Assembly (NCBI RefSeq): GCF_028745515.1
Contig: NZ_JAQZSG010000008.1
Coordinates: 62,001-126,000 of the forward strand
Reading direction: 5' to 3'
Length of the DNA: 64,000 nt
DNA from: Paenibacillus thermotolerans
Lineage (GTDB): Bacteria; Bacillota; Bacilli; Paenibacillales; YIM-B00363
In this document: piece by piece, positions 18,212 to 27,058 of the stretch
Position numbering within the stretch: position 1 is the first letter of the stretch
Layout: each line of letters starts with the position of its first letter
Made by a program: the position numbers and the translations under genes
Notes under the pieces: generated by a model
Databases searched by the model: none
Told to the model about the DNA's origin: nothing
Seen by the model: only the letters and a program-made list of their open reading frames with translations

Positions 18212-18358
18212 GCGAATTAACGGAACAAGTTGTCCGCTAATCGCCTGAAAACCGCCAATTTCCGGCGATTCAAGCGAATTAACGGACATTCGATTCCGCT
18301 AATGAGCCCTTTTACCTGGTTTCGACAAAATTAGCGGTCATCCGGTTCCGTTAGTGCC
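18212..18358. repeat. Intergenic repeat family B: three palindrome-like copies
   Basis: Copies at about 18214-18242, 18276-18302 and 18330-18355 share ATTA(A/G)CGG at one end and TCCG(C/T)TA(A/G)T at the other, so each is an imperfect dyad. The spacing is about 55-60 bp. Between the first two copies lies a separate CGCC...GGCG dyad. They occupy the ddl-uvsE gap (18167-18495), which has no credible gene. They differ in sequence from families A and C but share the design. Confidence 0.75.
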
Positions 18359-18495
18359 AAAGCGATTAGCGTCAGTTCCGTGGACATGAGAGATTCTAAG
18401 TCGGTCATGCGGTTTCCTGCAAACGGCGAGTGCAAATCGCAAATGTGGGCACACTAGCAGAAACAACCACCGAAGGAGACGGGAGGGCAGCCGCC

Positions 18496-19617
18496 ATGAT
18501 CGTACGATTCGGCTATGTCGCTATGTCCGTGCACATCAAGAACGCATCCCCTTCGAAGACGATGACCGCGACGCATTTTCAGGCGCTGACCGACCGGGAA
18601 GCGGCCGTACGGAAGCTGGAGCGCATCGCGGAGGAAAATCTCGGCAACACGCTGCGCCTTCTGAGGCACAACAAAGCGGAAGAGATCAAGCTGTACCGTC
18701 TCTCCTCCAGACTGATCCCGCTGCTGACGCATGAGCTGCTCGCCGGGTGGGACCCGCTGCAAGCGCTCGAGCCGAGCTTCCGGGAAATCGGCGATTACGC
18801 GAAGCTCCACGGGATGCGTCTGTCCTTCCACCCGGACCACTTTACGGTGCTGAGCACGCCGCGAGCCGAGGTGCTCGAGAAGTCGAAGCGAGACCTCGAA
18901 TGGCACGTCCGGATGATGGAGTGCATGGGGCTCGACGAGCGCTACAAGTGCAACATACATATCGGCGGCGCTTATAACAACAAGGACAAGGCGCTCGAGC
19001 GTTTCATCGTCCAAATGAACAAGCTCCCCGACCGCATCCGCCACAGACTTACCCTCGAAAACGACGACAAGACGTTCAACGCCCGCGAAACGCTTGAAGC
19101 GGCAAAAGCGACGGGCGTTCCGATGGTGCTGGACATTCACCACCATTGGGTAAACAACGACGGGGAGCGCGCGGAGGAGCTGTGGCCGGACATCCGGCAA
19201 ACGTGGGAGCGTGAAAAGGCGCGCTTCACCGCAGCAGGTGCCGCCGACACACGGGCGACAGCAACCGCTGCAATCGGCGCAAACGCCGCCACCGCCGCCA
19301 CCGCCGCAAACGTCGCCACCGCCGTAGCCGAGCCTCCGCCGGCGCAAGCCGAAGACGCACCGGACCTGACCGAGCAGCTGCTTACGCCGAAAATTCACGT
19401 GTCCAGCCCGAAGAGCGACAAGGACCCGCGGGGCCACGCGGATTACGTCGACCCCGATTTCTTTCTGGAGTTCGCCAAATCGATCGCCGCGACGACGCCG
19501 AGGCTCGACGTCATGATCGAGGCGAAGCAGAAGGACGACGCGCTCTTCACCCTCATGAAGGAGCTGGAGCAGCGGCCCGGGATCGTCAAGCTGGGCGGAG
19601 CCTCGATCGAGCTGTAA
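18496..19617 (+). CDS. uvsE: UV damage endonuclease UvsE
   Basis: A 373-residue TIM-barrel nuclease of the UvdE/UvsE family, which nicks DNA 5' to UV photoproducts and starts an alternative excision repair route useful to spores. The ATG at 18496 follows GGGAGGG and gives the usual start MIVRFGYVAMS. Metal-ligand motifs are visible: RLSFHPDHFTVLS (about 108-120), NIHIGGAYNNKD, LTLENDDK, and VLDIHHHWVN. Residues about 245-290 (19228-19365) are an Ala/Thr-rich low-complexity insertion encoded by GCC/ACC repeats, placed before KIHVSSPKS. Like ddl upstream, the enzyme therefore carries an extra flexible loop. Confidence 0.93.
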   Translation: MIVRFGYVAMSVHIKNASPSKTMTATHFQALTDREAAVRKLERIAEENLGNTLRLLRHNKAEEIKLYRLSSRLIPLLTHELLAGWDPLQALEPSFREIGDYAKLHGMRLSFHPDHFTVLSTPRAEVLEKSKRDLEWHVRMMECMGLDERYKCNIHIGGAYNNKDKALERFIVQMNKLPDRIRHRLTLENDDKTFNARETLEAAKATGVPMVLDIHHHWVNNDGERAEELWPDIRQTWEREKARFTAAGAADTRATATAAIGANAATAATAANVATAVAEPPPAQAEDAPDLTEQLLTPKIHVSSPKSDKDPRGHADYVDPDFFLEFAKSIAATTPRLDVMIEAKQKDDALFTLMKELEQRPGIVKLGGASIEL

Positions 19618-19718
19618 AATACGCACGGTTCGACATATTTCTTTCTTGCAATTGCCGCCGATTTGGGTTACGTTGGAAATCGAATCGAAGCTTGTACAAG
19701 AAAGGTGTGTCGTAACGT

Positions 19719-20489
19719 ATGGAACCTTTGTTGAGCGGAAAAAACATTGTCGTCATGGGTGTCGCCAACGACCGGAGCATCGCATGGGCGATCGCGCAAT
19801 CGCTGGCAAGCCAAGGCGCGCGGCTGATCTTCACCTATGAGAACGAAAGAGTCGAAGAACGCGTACGCAAGCTGGCGGAGACGATTCCCGAATCGGCCGT
19901 TCTGCCCTGCAACGTGACGGTCGATCAAGAAATTGACGCGCTGGCTGCGGCCCTGAAGGATCAGTACGGCGTACTGCACGGACTTGTACATAGTATCGCA
20001 TTCGCCAAAACGGAAGAGCTGGAAGGCTTATATGTCGACACCTCCCGGGACGGCTTCGCGCTCGCGCACGACATCAGCGCTTACTCGCTTGTTGCGGTGG
20101 CGCAAAGAATGTATCCGCTCATGACCGAAGGCGGCAGCATCATGACGATGACGTATCTCGGCTCCGAGCGCGCCATGAGAAACTACAACGTCATGGGCGT
20201 AGCCAAGGCGGCTCTCGAAGCGAGCGTACGTTACCTGGCTGCGGATTTAGGCCAGTACAACGTCCGCGTGAACGCCATATCGGCAGGCCCGATCCGGACG
20301 CTTGCCGCCAAGGGCATCCGCGACTTCAACTCCATCCTGAAGCAAGTAGAGGAGAAGGCGCCGCTCAGAAGAACGACGGAAACGGCGGAGGTAGGCGATA
20401 CCGCAGCGTTCCTTATGAGCCACTGGTCCAGAGGCATTACGGGCGAAGTGATTTATGTAGATAACGGATATCATATTGTCGGCGTGTAA
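19719..20489 (+). CDS. fabI: Enoyl-[acyl-carrier-protein] reductase FabI
   Basis: A 256-residue NAD(P)H-dependent short-chain reductase that carries out the last step of each fatty-acid elongation cycle. The cofactor motif is MGVANDRSIAWAIAQSLA. The FabI-type active site has Tyr and Lys spaced Y-x6-K in RNYNVMGVAKAALEAS. It ends GEVIYVDNGYHIVGV, which is standard. The start follows AAGAAAGGTGTGTCGTAACGT, so the ribosome site is modest. Monocistronic, with a terminator at 20516. Confidence 0.96.
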   Translation: MEPLLSGKNIVVMGVANDRSIAWAIAQSLASQGARLIFTYENERVEERVRKLAETIPESAVLPCNVTVDQEIDALAAALKDQYGVLHGLVHSIAFAKTEELEGLYVDTSRDGFALAHDISAYSLVAVAQRMYPLMTEGGSIMTMTYLGSERAMRNYNVMGVAKAALEASVRYLAADLGQYNVRVNAISAGPIRTLAAKGIRDFNSILKQVEEKAPLRRTTETAEVGDTAAFLMSHWSRGITGEVIYVDNGYHIVGV

Positions 20490-20515
20490 TAAATAACGTA
20501 ACATAGAGAGCAAAT

Positions 20516-20551
20516 AAAGGTTCGTCGCTGAGGGCGGTGAACCTTTGTCTT
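20516..20551 (+). terminator. Terminator-like hairpin after fabI
   Basis: AAAGGTTC (20516-20523) pairs with GAACCTTT (20539-20546), followed by GTCTTTG. The T-run is interrupted, so termination may be partial. It lies 26 bases after the fabI stop. Confidence 0.65.
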
Positions 20552-20596
20552 TGCCCAAAAAACGCCATACAACTCGGTCAGTCGGGAGGGAAAATA

Positions 20597-21421
20597 ATGG
20601 TCGCTGTGTGGATGATCCTTCTATTGTTTATCATCGGCGTAGTCGCCGCCATATTAGGAAGCATTGTCGGACTGGGCGGCGGAATCATCTTCGTCCCTGC
20701 ACTTATTTATTTCGGGCCGTCCATTCTCGGTACGGAAATTACCCCGGCTGTCGCTGTCGGAACGTCGTTAGCCGTCCTGATCATCACTGCGCTGGCCTCT
20801 ACGCTCACATTCCACAAACAAAAGAGAGTGGATACGAAAAGCGGCTTGCTCTTTTTTATCGCGAGCGGCCCGGCGGCGATGCTCGGATCGGCGCTCACGA
20901 ACCGGTTTTCGTCGGACGGCTTCCAGCTCGCCTTCGGTTTTTTCATGCTGGCAATGGGAATGCTGTTAATTGCCAGAGACTACCTGAAGCCGGTGCCGAT
21001 TCGCTGGCGCATTCAGCGCACGTACACGGACGCCAAGGGCGAAACCCACGAATACGGCTACAGCCTCATTCCGGCACTCATTTGCGGCGCGGCGGTCGGC
21101 TTCGTCTCCGGACTGTTCGGCATCGGCGGCGGTTCCCTTTTTGTCCCGTTGATGGTGCTGCTGTTCCGATTTCCGCCCCACGTCGCGACCGCAACGTCCA
21201 TGTTCGTCATCCTGCTTTCCGCATCGTTAGGCACGATTACAAAAATATCGCTGCACGAAGTAAACTGGCTGGCGGCGGCAGTGCTTGCACCCGGTGCGTG
21301 GATCGGCGGACGGCTCGGCGCATGGATCGCGGGCAGAATGAGCGGGCCTACGCTGCTATGGACGCTTAGAGTTACCTTGATCCTGATGGCTATTCGTTTG
21401 ATCGTCGACGGTTTATCGTAA
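20597..21421 (+). CDS. TauE/SafE family membrane permease (sulfite/anion exporter type)
   Basis: A 274-residue integral membrane protein with about eight helices in two similar halves, each beginning with a G-rich helix: VGLGGGIIFVPALIYFG (about 22-38) and SGLFGIGGGSLFVPLMVLL (about 176-194). These are hallmark TauE/SafE motifs. The family exports sulfite, sulfoacetate and other small organic anions; the substrate here is not known. The ATG at 20597 follows GTCGGGAGGGAAAATA. A hydrophilic loop near residues 138-165 (RWRIQRTYTDAKGETHEYG) links the halves. Confidence 0.93.
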   Translation: MVAVWMILLLFIIGVVAAILGSIVGLGGGIIFVPALIYFGPSILGTEITPAVAVGTSLAVLIITALASTLTFHKQKRVDTKSGLLFFIASGPAAMLGSALTNRFSSDGFQLAFGFFMLAMGMLLIARDYLKPVPIRWRIQRTYTDAKGETHEYGYSLIPALICGAAVGFVSGLFGIGGGSLFVPLMVLLFRFPPHVATATSMFVILLSASLGTITKISLHEVNWLAAAVLAPGAWIGGRLGAWIAGRMSGPTLLWTLRVTLILMAIRLIVDGLS

Positions 21422-21504
21422 GCTTACGAAACGAAACGGCCTGTCAAGGCGTATAATAAATATATCTGTAACAAAATGTTCGCGCGGAAAGAGTGATTAT
21501 CGAA

Positions 21505-22353
21505 ATGGCAGAGGAAACCGGCAACTACCAGGTTGGAGGCAAAAGCTTTACGGCGGTTGCCGTCAACACGGCTTCGAAGGCTGGCGAATGGATTAAGAGC
21601 AAGGCCGGACAAAACCATCTTTACATATCCAAAAGCTCGGCAAGCGACTTGGTGACGGAAATCGATAAAGGAGCGGAATCGCTCATCCGCAAGCTGATTC
21701 AAACCTATTTTCCCGAGCATGCGATATTGGGTGAGGAAGGCAGCGAGCCCGGCGCCGAAGGCGCGGCTAAGGCGCTGGAGAATGTGAAGGACAAGGATTA
21801 CGTGTGGATTGTCGATCCGATCGACGGAACGACGAATTTCATTCACGGCTTCCCGTTCTTCTCCGTCTCGATCGCGCTTGCCTACCGCGGCGAAGTCGTT
21901 GTCGGCGTCGTGTACGACCCGATGCAGGACGAATTGTTCGTAGCGGAGAAAGGGAAAGGAACGTACGTGAGAGGAAAGCGGTCGTCGGTTTCCAAAGAAG
22001 AGCAGCTGGAGAGCAGCCTTATGGCTACCGGGTTCCCGACCGAGCGAAGCGCGATGCTGCCGCAAAATATGAAGCAATTATCCGAGCTCGCTCCGCGGGT
22101 GCGCAACATTCGATCGGGAGGCTCGGCGGCGCTTCATCTCGCTTACGTCGCTGCGGGCCGGTTGACCGGGTTTTGGGAAATGAACCTGAACGCATGGGAC
22201 ATTGCGGCCGGAGCGCTGCTGGTAACGGAAGCGGGGGGCAAGGTGACGGATTTGTCGGGCGAGCCGTATCGGCTTTCGGTGCGCAACGTGCTTGCGACCA
22301 ACGGCTTGATACATCAGGCGGCGGCGGACGCGCTAAAACAAGCGGAATCATGA
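21505..22353 (+). CDS. Inositol monophosphatase family protein
   Basis: A 282-residue Mg-dependent phosphatase of the IMPase family (SuhB/YktC type). Motifs: EEG in ILGEEGSEPG, the metal-binding DPIDGTTNFIHGFPFFSVS (about 94-112), and the C-terminal NLNAWDIAAGALLVTEAGG. Substrates range from inositol phosphate to NADP or fructose bisphosphate and cannot be assigned here. The start is uncertain: an in-frame GTG at 21493 lies closer to GCGGAAAGA, while the ATG at 21505 is the conventional codon. A TATAAT box is present at 21452-21457 without a clear -35. Confidence 0.92.
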   Translation: MAEETGNYQVGGKSFTAVAVNTASKAGEWIKSKAGQNHLYISKSSASDLVTEIDKGAESLIRKLIQTYFPEHAILGEEGSEPGAEGAAKALENVKDKDYVWIVDPIDGTTNFIHGFPFFSVSIALAYRGEVVVGVVYDPMQDELFVAEKGKGTYVRGKRSSVSKEEQLESSLMATGFPTERSAMLPQNMKQLSELAPRVRNIRSGGSAALHLAYVAAGRLTGFWEMNLNAWDIAAGALLVTEAGGKVTDLSGEPYRLSVRNVLATNGLIHQAAADALKQAES

Positions 22354-22366
22354 TTGGAAACGGTTG

Positions 22367-22396
22367 AAAACGGTCTCTATGAGAGGCCGTTTTTTC
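22367..22396 (+). terminator. Rho-independent terminator after the IMPase gene
   Basis: AACGGTCTC pairs with GAGAGGCCGTT around TAT, followed by TTTTTCG. The stem has one bulge. Confidence 0.8.
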
Positions 22397-22433
22397 GTTG
22401 CTATAATTCCGACCAAAATAGAAGGAATTAGTA

Positions 22434-22461
22434 TTGTATTTTTAAATTAAGGTGCTATACT
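22434..22461 (+). promoter_or_regulatory. Sigma-A-type promoter of the peptide ABC operon
   Basis: A -35 TTGTAT (22434-22439) and a -10 TATACT (22456-22461) are separated by 16 bp in an A/T-rich stretch just after the previous terminator. Confidence 0.6.
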
Positions 22462-22508
22462 ATAACCTATCTACAAAAACTAGATAATAGGATATGGGGG
22501 AATGCAGC

Positions 22509-24137
22509 TTGTTCAAACACAAGGGGTTAACCGTACTTTTAGTATTTCTTATGATGTTTATCGCTGCCTGCGGAAGCTCCGGCAACGATACGGCTACGAA
22601 CAATACCGGCGGGTCCGCCGAAACTCAGACCGATACGCCGGCTGACGATTCGGCCGACACCGGCGCTCCGAAACAGGGCGGCAACTTGATCATCGGCGTT
22701 ACCGGCGACCCTGCCGCGCTGAATCCGATGTATGCCGGAGACCGCGTGACGCTCACGATCGACCAATCGTTGTATGCGCCGCTGTTCCAAATCAACAACG
22801 GCGAGAAGACGTTCTACCTGGCCGAAAGCCTGACGCCTTCCGACGATTTCCTTACGTACACGCTGAAGCTGAAGCCGGGTCTTACATGGCACGACGGCGA
22901 GAAGCTGACGGCGGACGACGTCGTGTTCACGTTCGACAGCATTTTGGACGAGAAGCAGCACAGCTTCTTCCGCAGCATGTTCGTATACAACGGCAAGCCG
23001 CTTGAAGTGAAGAAGATCGACGAAACGACCGTAGAGTTCAAGCTGCCGGAAGTAACGGCTGCATTCGAAGGCGCGCTCGTGCAAATTACGCCGATTCCGA
23101 AGCATATTTTCGAAGGCGTAGCGGACATCGAGAAGAGCGAAAAGAACAACGAGCCGGTAGGGTCGGGCCCGTTCAAATTTAAAGAGTACAAGCCCGGCGA
23201 ATACTTGACGCTCGAACGCTTCGACAACTATTTTGCAGGTCCGGCGCATTTGGACTCCGTTACGTACCGCGTAGCGAAAGATTCGAACGCCGCCAACCTG
23301 GCGCTTCAGAACGGCGAAATCAACCTGAAGATGGTCGATCCGCAAGACTTCAACAAAATCAACGCTACGCAGCAATTTAATATGATTACGTACGCCGAAG
23401 GCCGTCTCGCATACATGGTGTTCAACCAAAATATCGAGGCGCTTCAGAAGAAAGAAGTTCGTCAAGCGATCGCATACGCATTGAATAAGGAAGAGCTGAT
23501 CCAAGCTTCTTACACTTCGCTTGATTTCGCCGATCCGGCACCGTCCGTCTTCACTCCGGATACGCTGTATCAAACCGGCGATGTGGAAGCGTACGATTAC
23601 GATTTGGACAAAGCGAAGGAACTGCTTGCACAGGCCGGAGTATCGAATTTGAAGCTTCGCCTTGCGTATATTAACTCGAACAAGCCGCAGCAAAGCCAAG
23701 CGCTCTATATCCAACAAAAGCTGAAGGACGTTGGCATCGAGGTCGAATTGCTTGCGCTTGATCCGGCGGCGTTCAGCCAGAAGTCCACGGATCCGAACAA
23801 CAAGGATTACGACTTGTCTCTCGGCGGTTACATTATGGGCTATGAGCCGGACGGCTACAAATCGCTGTTCATGAGCGAAGAAGCTTACAACTTTGCCCAC
23901 TACAAAAATGCCGCGTTCGACGAGCTTTGGAATAAGGCCGCGGTTGAGATGGACCCCGTGAAGCGCGAAGATTTGTACAAGCAAATCCAACAAACCGTCG
24001 CCAGCGAAATGACGTACTACCCGATCGCGTACACGAAGTCGATCATTGCCCTAAGCAACCAATTCGGCGGTTCGGAAGAAGCGGTCACAAAGCCGGTTGT
24101 AATGTTTGAAGACTTGTCCAAGCTTTACTTGAAATAA
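22509..24137 (+). CDS. Peptide/oligopeptide ABC transporter substrate-binding lipoprotein
   Basis: A roughly 543-residue SBP_bac_5 family protein that captures peptides (or nickel/opine-like ligands) outside the membrane. I prefer the TTG at 22509 because GGGGGAA sits 6-7 bases before it and it gives a clean lipoprotein signal: FKHKGLTVLLVFLMMFIAAC with Cys about 21. The in-frame ATG at 22494 would add MGECS and has no ribosome site. Diagnostic segments are GKTF-like FYLAESLTPSDDFLTYTLKL, LTWHDGEKLTADDVVFTFD and the C-terminal YPIAYTKSIIALSNQFGG. It heads a five-gene operon and is separated from the permeases by an attenuating hairpin. Confidence 0.94.
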   Translation: MFKHKGLTVLLVFLMMFIAACGSSGNDTATNNTGGSAETQTDTPADDSADTGAPKQGGNLIIGVTGDPAALNPMYAGDRVTLTIDQSLYAPLFQINNGEKTFYLAESLTPSDDFLTYTLKLKPGLTWHDGEKLTADDVVFTFDSILDEKQHSFFRSMFVYNGKPLEVKKIDETTVEFKLPEVTAAFEGALVQITPIPKHIFEGVADIEKSEKNNEPVGSGPFKFKEYKPGEYLTLERFDNYFAGPAHLDSVTYRVAKDSNAANLALQNGEINLKMVDPQDFNKINATQQFNMITYAEGRLAYMVFNQNIEALQKKEVRQAIAYALNKEELIQASYTSLDFADPAPSVFTPDTLYQTGDVEAYDYDLDKAKELLAQAGVSNLKLRLAYINSNKPQQSQALYIQQKLKDVGIEVELLALDPAAFSQKSTDPNNKDYDLSLGGYIMGYEPDGYKSLFMSEEAYNFAHYKNAAFDELWNKAAVEMDPVKREDLYKQIQQTVASEMTYYPIAYTKSIIALSNQFGGSEEAVTKPVVMFEDLSKLYLK

Positions 24138-24170
24138 TGCTATAATCGACTAAATTACAAGAGGAACCGG

Positions 24171-24202
24171 AAATAAGCTGATTTGACCATCAGCTTATTT
24201 TC
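24171..24202 (+). terminator. Intra-operon attenuator/terminator after the peptide-binding gene
   Basis: A perfect 12-bp stem, AAATAAGCTGAT (24171-24182) with ATCAGCTTATTT (24189-24200), is closed by a six-base loop and followed by TCGTTC. The T content comes from the stem itself. It should reduce read-through so that the binding protein is made in excess over the permeases. Confidence 0.75.
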
Positions 24203-24232
24203 GTTCTCGGACAGCAGTTAGGAGGTCGGCGG

Positions 24233-25183
24233 ATGGCCCGCTTTGTCGGAAGAAGGCTGCTTCAAGCGATTCCGCTATTATTTTTCATATCGATTGTATC
24301 GTTCGCGCTGATCAAGCTTGCGCCCGGAGATCCGATCCTGACGTTCGTCACACCGAATATGAGCGCGGAAGACGTCGAGCGGATGAGACAAAGCCTGGGG
24401 CTGGACCGGCCGGCGTACGTTCAGTACTTTTCCTGGCTGAGAGAGATGGTTACGGGGAACTTCGGCTACTCTCTCATTAATCACCGCCCGGTGCTGGACC
24501 AGGTCGTCGGCCGATTGCCGGCCACCGTCGGCTTAATGGGAGCGGCGCTCGCGTTGTCCCTGCTTTTTTCCATACCGCTCGGGATGATCGCCGCCGCAAA
24601 CAAAAACCGCTGGATTGATAAGCTGTTGAACATGTTTTCGTATATCGGCATATCGGTTCCGAGCTTCTGGTTTGCGATGCTGCTCATTTACGTATTCGCC
24701 ATAAAGCTTCACTGGCTGCCGAGCATGGGCATGCGGACGATCGGCGTCAGCTCCGCTTGGGACGTGATCAAGCATGGCATTCTGCCTTGCACGGTGCTGG
24801 CTTTGATGAACGTCTCCGTATATATGCGGTATGTCCGATCGAGCGCCATCGGGCAGCTCCAAGAGGATTACGTGCAAATTCAATACGCTTACGGCGCGGG
24901 ACGGATGGAAGTGTTGTTCAAGCATGTCATGAAAAATGTGCTGCTTCCGATCATTACGCTGCTCGGCATGTCGCTGCCGGAGCTGATCGGCGGCGCCATT
25001 ATAACCGAGACGGTGTTTTCGTGGCCGGGCATGGGAACGCTGCTGATGAACGCGGTATTCAGCTTCGATTACCCGATCATTATGGCGGTAACCGTATTTT
25101 CGGCGCTGCTGCTGATCGTCGGCAATTTGCTGGCGGACGTGCTGTACGGCGTCGTCGATCCGCGCATTCGAGCATCAAAGTGA
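24233..25183 (+). CDS. Peptide ABC transporter permease, DppB/OppB type
   Basis: A 316-residue permease starting MARFVGRRLLQAIPLLF, a typical DppB start, after GTTAGGAGGTCGGCGG. Six hydrophobic segments are present. The conserved periplasmic motif is ALIKLAPGDPI followed by a DRPAYVQYFSWL segment, and the inner loop AYGAGRMEVLFKHVMKNVLLP is the ATPase contact. It ends in the usual LLADVLYGVVDPRIRAS. It lies 9 bases before the dppC-type gene. Confidence 0.95.
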   Translation: MARFVGRRLLQAIPLLFFISIVSFALIKLAPGDPILTFVTPNMSAEDVERMRQSLGLDRPAYVQYFSWLREMVTGNFGYSLINHRPVLDQVVGRLPATVGLMGAALALSLLFSIPLGMIAAANKNRWIDKLLNMFSYIGISVPSFWFAMLLIYVFAIKLHWLPSMGMRTIGVSSAWDVIKHGILPCTVLALMNVSVYMRYVRSSAIGQLQEDYVQIQYAYGAGRMEVLFKHVMKNVLLPIITLLGMSLPELIGGAIITETVFSWPGMGTLLMNAVFSFDYPIIMAVTVFSALLLIVGNLLADVLYGVVDPRIRASK

Positions 25184-25192
25184 GGTGAGCGC

Positions 25193-26038
25193 ATGAACAA
25201 GCGAAGATGGCTGAACGTAATCCATGAACTGAAAGAAAACAAGCTGGGCTTGTTCGGTGTCGCCGCGCTGGCCGTGCTGGTCGTGGCGTCCGTGCTCGCT
25301 TTTTTGGCTCCGTACGATCCGAATGAGCTCGCCGTACAGAACCGGCTGCTGCCGCCGTCCGGAGAGCACTTTTTCGGCACCGACGATTACGGGCGGGATT
25401 ATTTTTCCCGTGCGTTGTACGGCGGCCGCGTATCGCTTGCCGTCGGCTTTTTGGCGATGATCGTAGCTACAGTGATCGGTACGTTCGTCGGAACGGTCAG
25501 CGGTTACTTCGGAGGAAAGGTCGACAATGTGCTGATGAGAATCGTCGACGTGCTCATGTCGATTCCGTCGTTCCTCATTATGTTGATTCTTAGCGTTTAT
25601 TTGAAGCCCGGCATCGTAACCGTCATATTGATCATCGGCTTGCTGACCTGGATGAACATTGCCAGGGTTGTCCGCGCGGAAACGCTGTCGATCAAGGAAC
25701 GGGAATACGTGCTGCATGCGAAAGTGTCGGGGCAGAGCACGCTTAAGATCATTAGCCGCCATATTATTCCGAACGTCGCTTCGACGATTATCGTGGCGGC
25801 GACGCTGACGATCGCTTCCGCGATCATGATGGAATCGTCGCTCAGCTTCCTCGGGCTCGGCATCCGCCAGCCGGATTCGTCCTGGGGCAGCATGCTGAAC
25901 AATGCGCAAGGGTATATCGGAGAGGCGCCGCATTTGGCGCTGTTTCCCGGTTTGTTTATATTGCTGACGGTGCTCAGCTTCAACGTCATCGGAGATATTT
26001 TACGCGTTGCCTTCGAGCCGAAGGCGAACCGGCGGTAG
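25193..26038 (+). CDS. Peptide ABC transporter permease, DppC/OppC type
   Basis: A 281-residue permease, partner of the preceding gene. The N-terminal ELKENKLGLFGVAAL helix and the FFGTDDYGRDYFSRALYGGRVSLAVG motif are diagnostic of the OppC family. The ATPase-contact loop reads YVLHAKVSGQSTLKIISRHIIPN. The ATG at 25193 follows TGAGGTGAGCGC. The C-terminus (LSFNVIGDILRVAFEPKANRR) is standard. Confidence 0.95.
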   Translation: MNKRRWLNVIHELKENKLGLFGVAALAVLVVASVLAFLAPYDPNELAVQNRLLPPSGEHFFGTDDYGRDYFSRALYGGRVSLAVGFLAMIVATVIGTFVGTVSGYFGGKVDNVLMRIVDVLMSIPSFLIMLILSVYLKPGIVTVILIIGLLTWMNIARVVRAETLSIKEREYVLHAKVSGQSTLKIISRHIIPNVASTIIVAATLTIASAIMMESSLSFLGLGIRQPDSSWGSMLNNAQGYIGEAPHLALFPGLFILLTVLSFNVIGDILRVAFEPKANRR

Positions 26039-26071
26039 ACATCAAACGAAGGAGAAAGGAGGAGGATTGCT

Positions 26072-27058
26072 GTGAAGGAGCCGCTGCTCACAGTTGAAGG
26101 GTTAAGCACGTCGTTTTTTACCCGGGATGGGGAGGTTCAGGCGGTTCGCGGCGTCAGCTTTGAAATCGCCAAAGGCGAAGTGATCGGCATCGTCGGCGAG
26201 TCCGGAAGCGGCAAGAGCGTCATGGCGAAGTCGATCCTGTCGATTATCGCACCGCCCGGGCGAGTCGTCGGCGGCAGCGTCAAGCTGCGCGGACAAGAGC
26301 TTGTCGGGCTGCCGGAGAAGCAGCTTCGCTCCATGCGCGGCAACCGGATGGCGATGATATTTCAAGACCCGATGACGTCGCTGAACCCGGTCAAAACAAT
26401 CGGCAGCCAGCTTATCGAGGTCAGTACGCGCCATCAGAAGCTGTCCAAGGGGGAAGCCCGGCTTAAAGCGATCGAGCTGCTGCACTCCGTCGGCATCCCG
26501 TCGCCGGAGGCGCGCATCGATCAATATCCGCACGAATTCAGCGGCGGCATGCGCCAGCGCGTCATGATCGCGATGGCGCTCTCCTGCAAGCCCGAGCTGC
26601 TCATTGCGGACGAGCCGACGACGGCGCTCGACGTCACCATTCAAGCGCAAATTCTCGATTTATTGCGCGAGCTGCGCGAACGCTCGGATACGTCCATCGT
26701 GCTGATTACGCACGACCTGGGCGTCGTAGCGCAAGTATGCACGCGCGTGATCGTCATGTACGGCGGCATGGTAATGGAGGAAGGCACGGTCGAGGATATC
26801 TTTTACAATCCGCAGCATCCGTATACCCAAGGCTTGCTTCGTTCGATTCCGAAGGATCCGGAGGAGGGCAGGCAGCGCCTCGTTCCGATCCAGGGCACGC
26901 CCCCGAATTTGCTGACCCCGCCTCCGGGCTGTCCGTTCGCGGACCGCTGCCCGCGCAAGCATGAAAGATGCGAGCGCGAAATGCCGCCTGCGTTTGAAGT
27001 CGGCGCCGGTCACCGCAGCGCATGCTGGCTGGTTGAAGGAGGGGAGAGTCTTGACTGA
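26072..27058 (+). CDS. Peptide ABC transporter ATP-binding protein, DppD/OppD type
   Basis: A 328-residue ATPase with Walker A GESGSGKS (about 40-47), signature [14 protein letters not shown] (about 157-170), Walker [13 protein letters not shown], and the C-terminal oligopeptide extension with conserved cysteines ([15 protein letters not shown]), which in this family can hold an iron-sulfur cluster. GTG start at 26072 after GGAGGAGGATTGCT. The last codons overlap the next gene. Confidence 0.95.
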   Translation: MKEPLLTVEGLSTSFFTRDGEVQAVRGVSFEIAKGEVIGIVGESGSGKSVMAKSILSIIAPPGRVVGGSVKLRGQELVGLPEKQLRSMRGNRMAMIFQDPMTSLNPVKTIGSQLIEVSTRHQKLSKGEARLKAIELLHSVGIPSPEARIDQYPHEFSGGMRQRVMIAMALSCKPELLIADEPTTALDVTIQAQILDLLRELRERSDTSIVLITHDLGVVAQVCTRVIVMYGGMVMEEGTVEDIFYNPQHPYTQGLLRSIPKDPEEGRQRLVPIQGTPPNLLTPPPGCPFADRCPRKHERCEREMPPAFEVGAGHRSACWLVEGGESLD

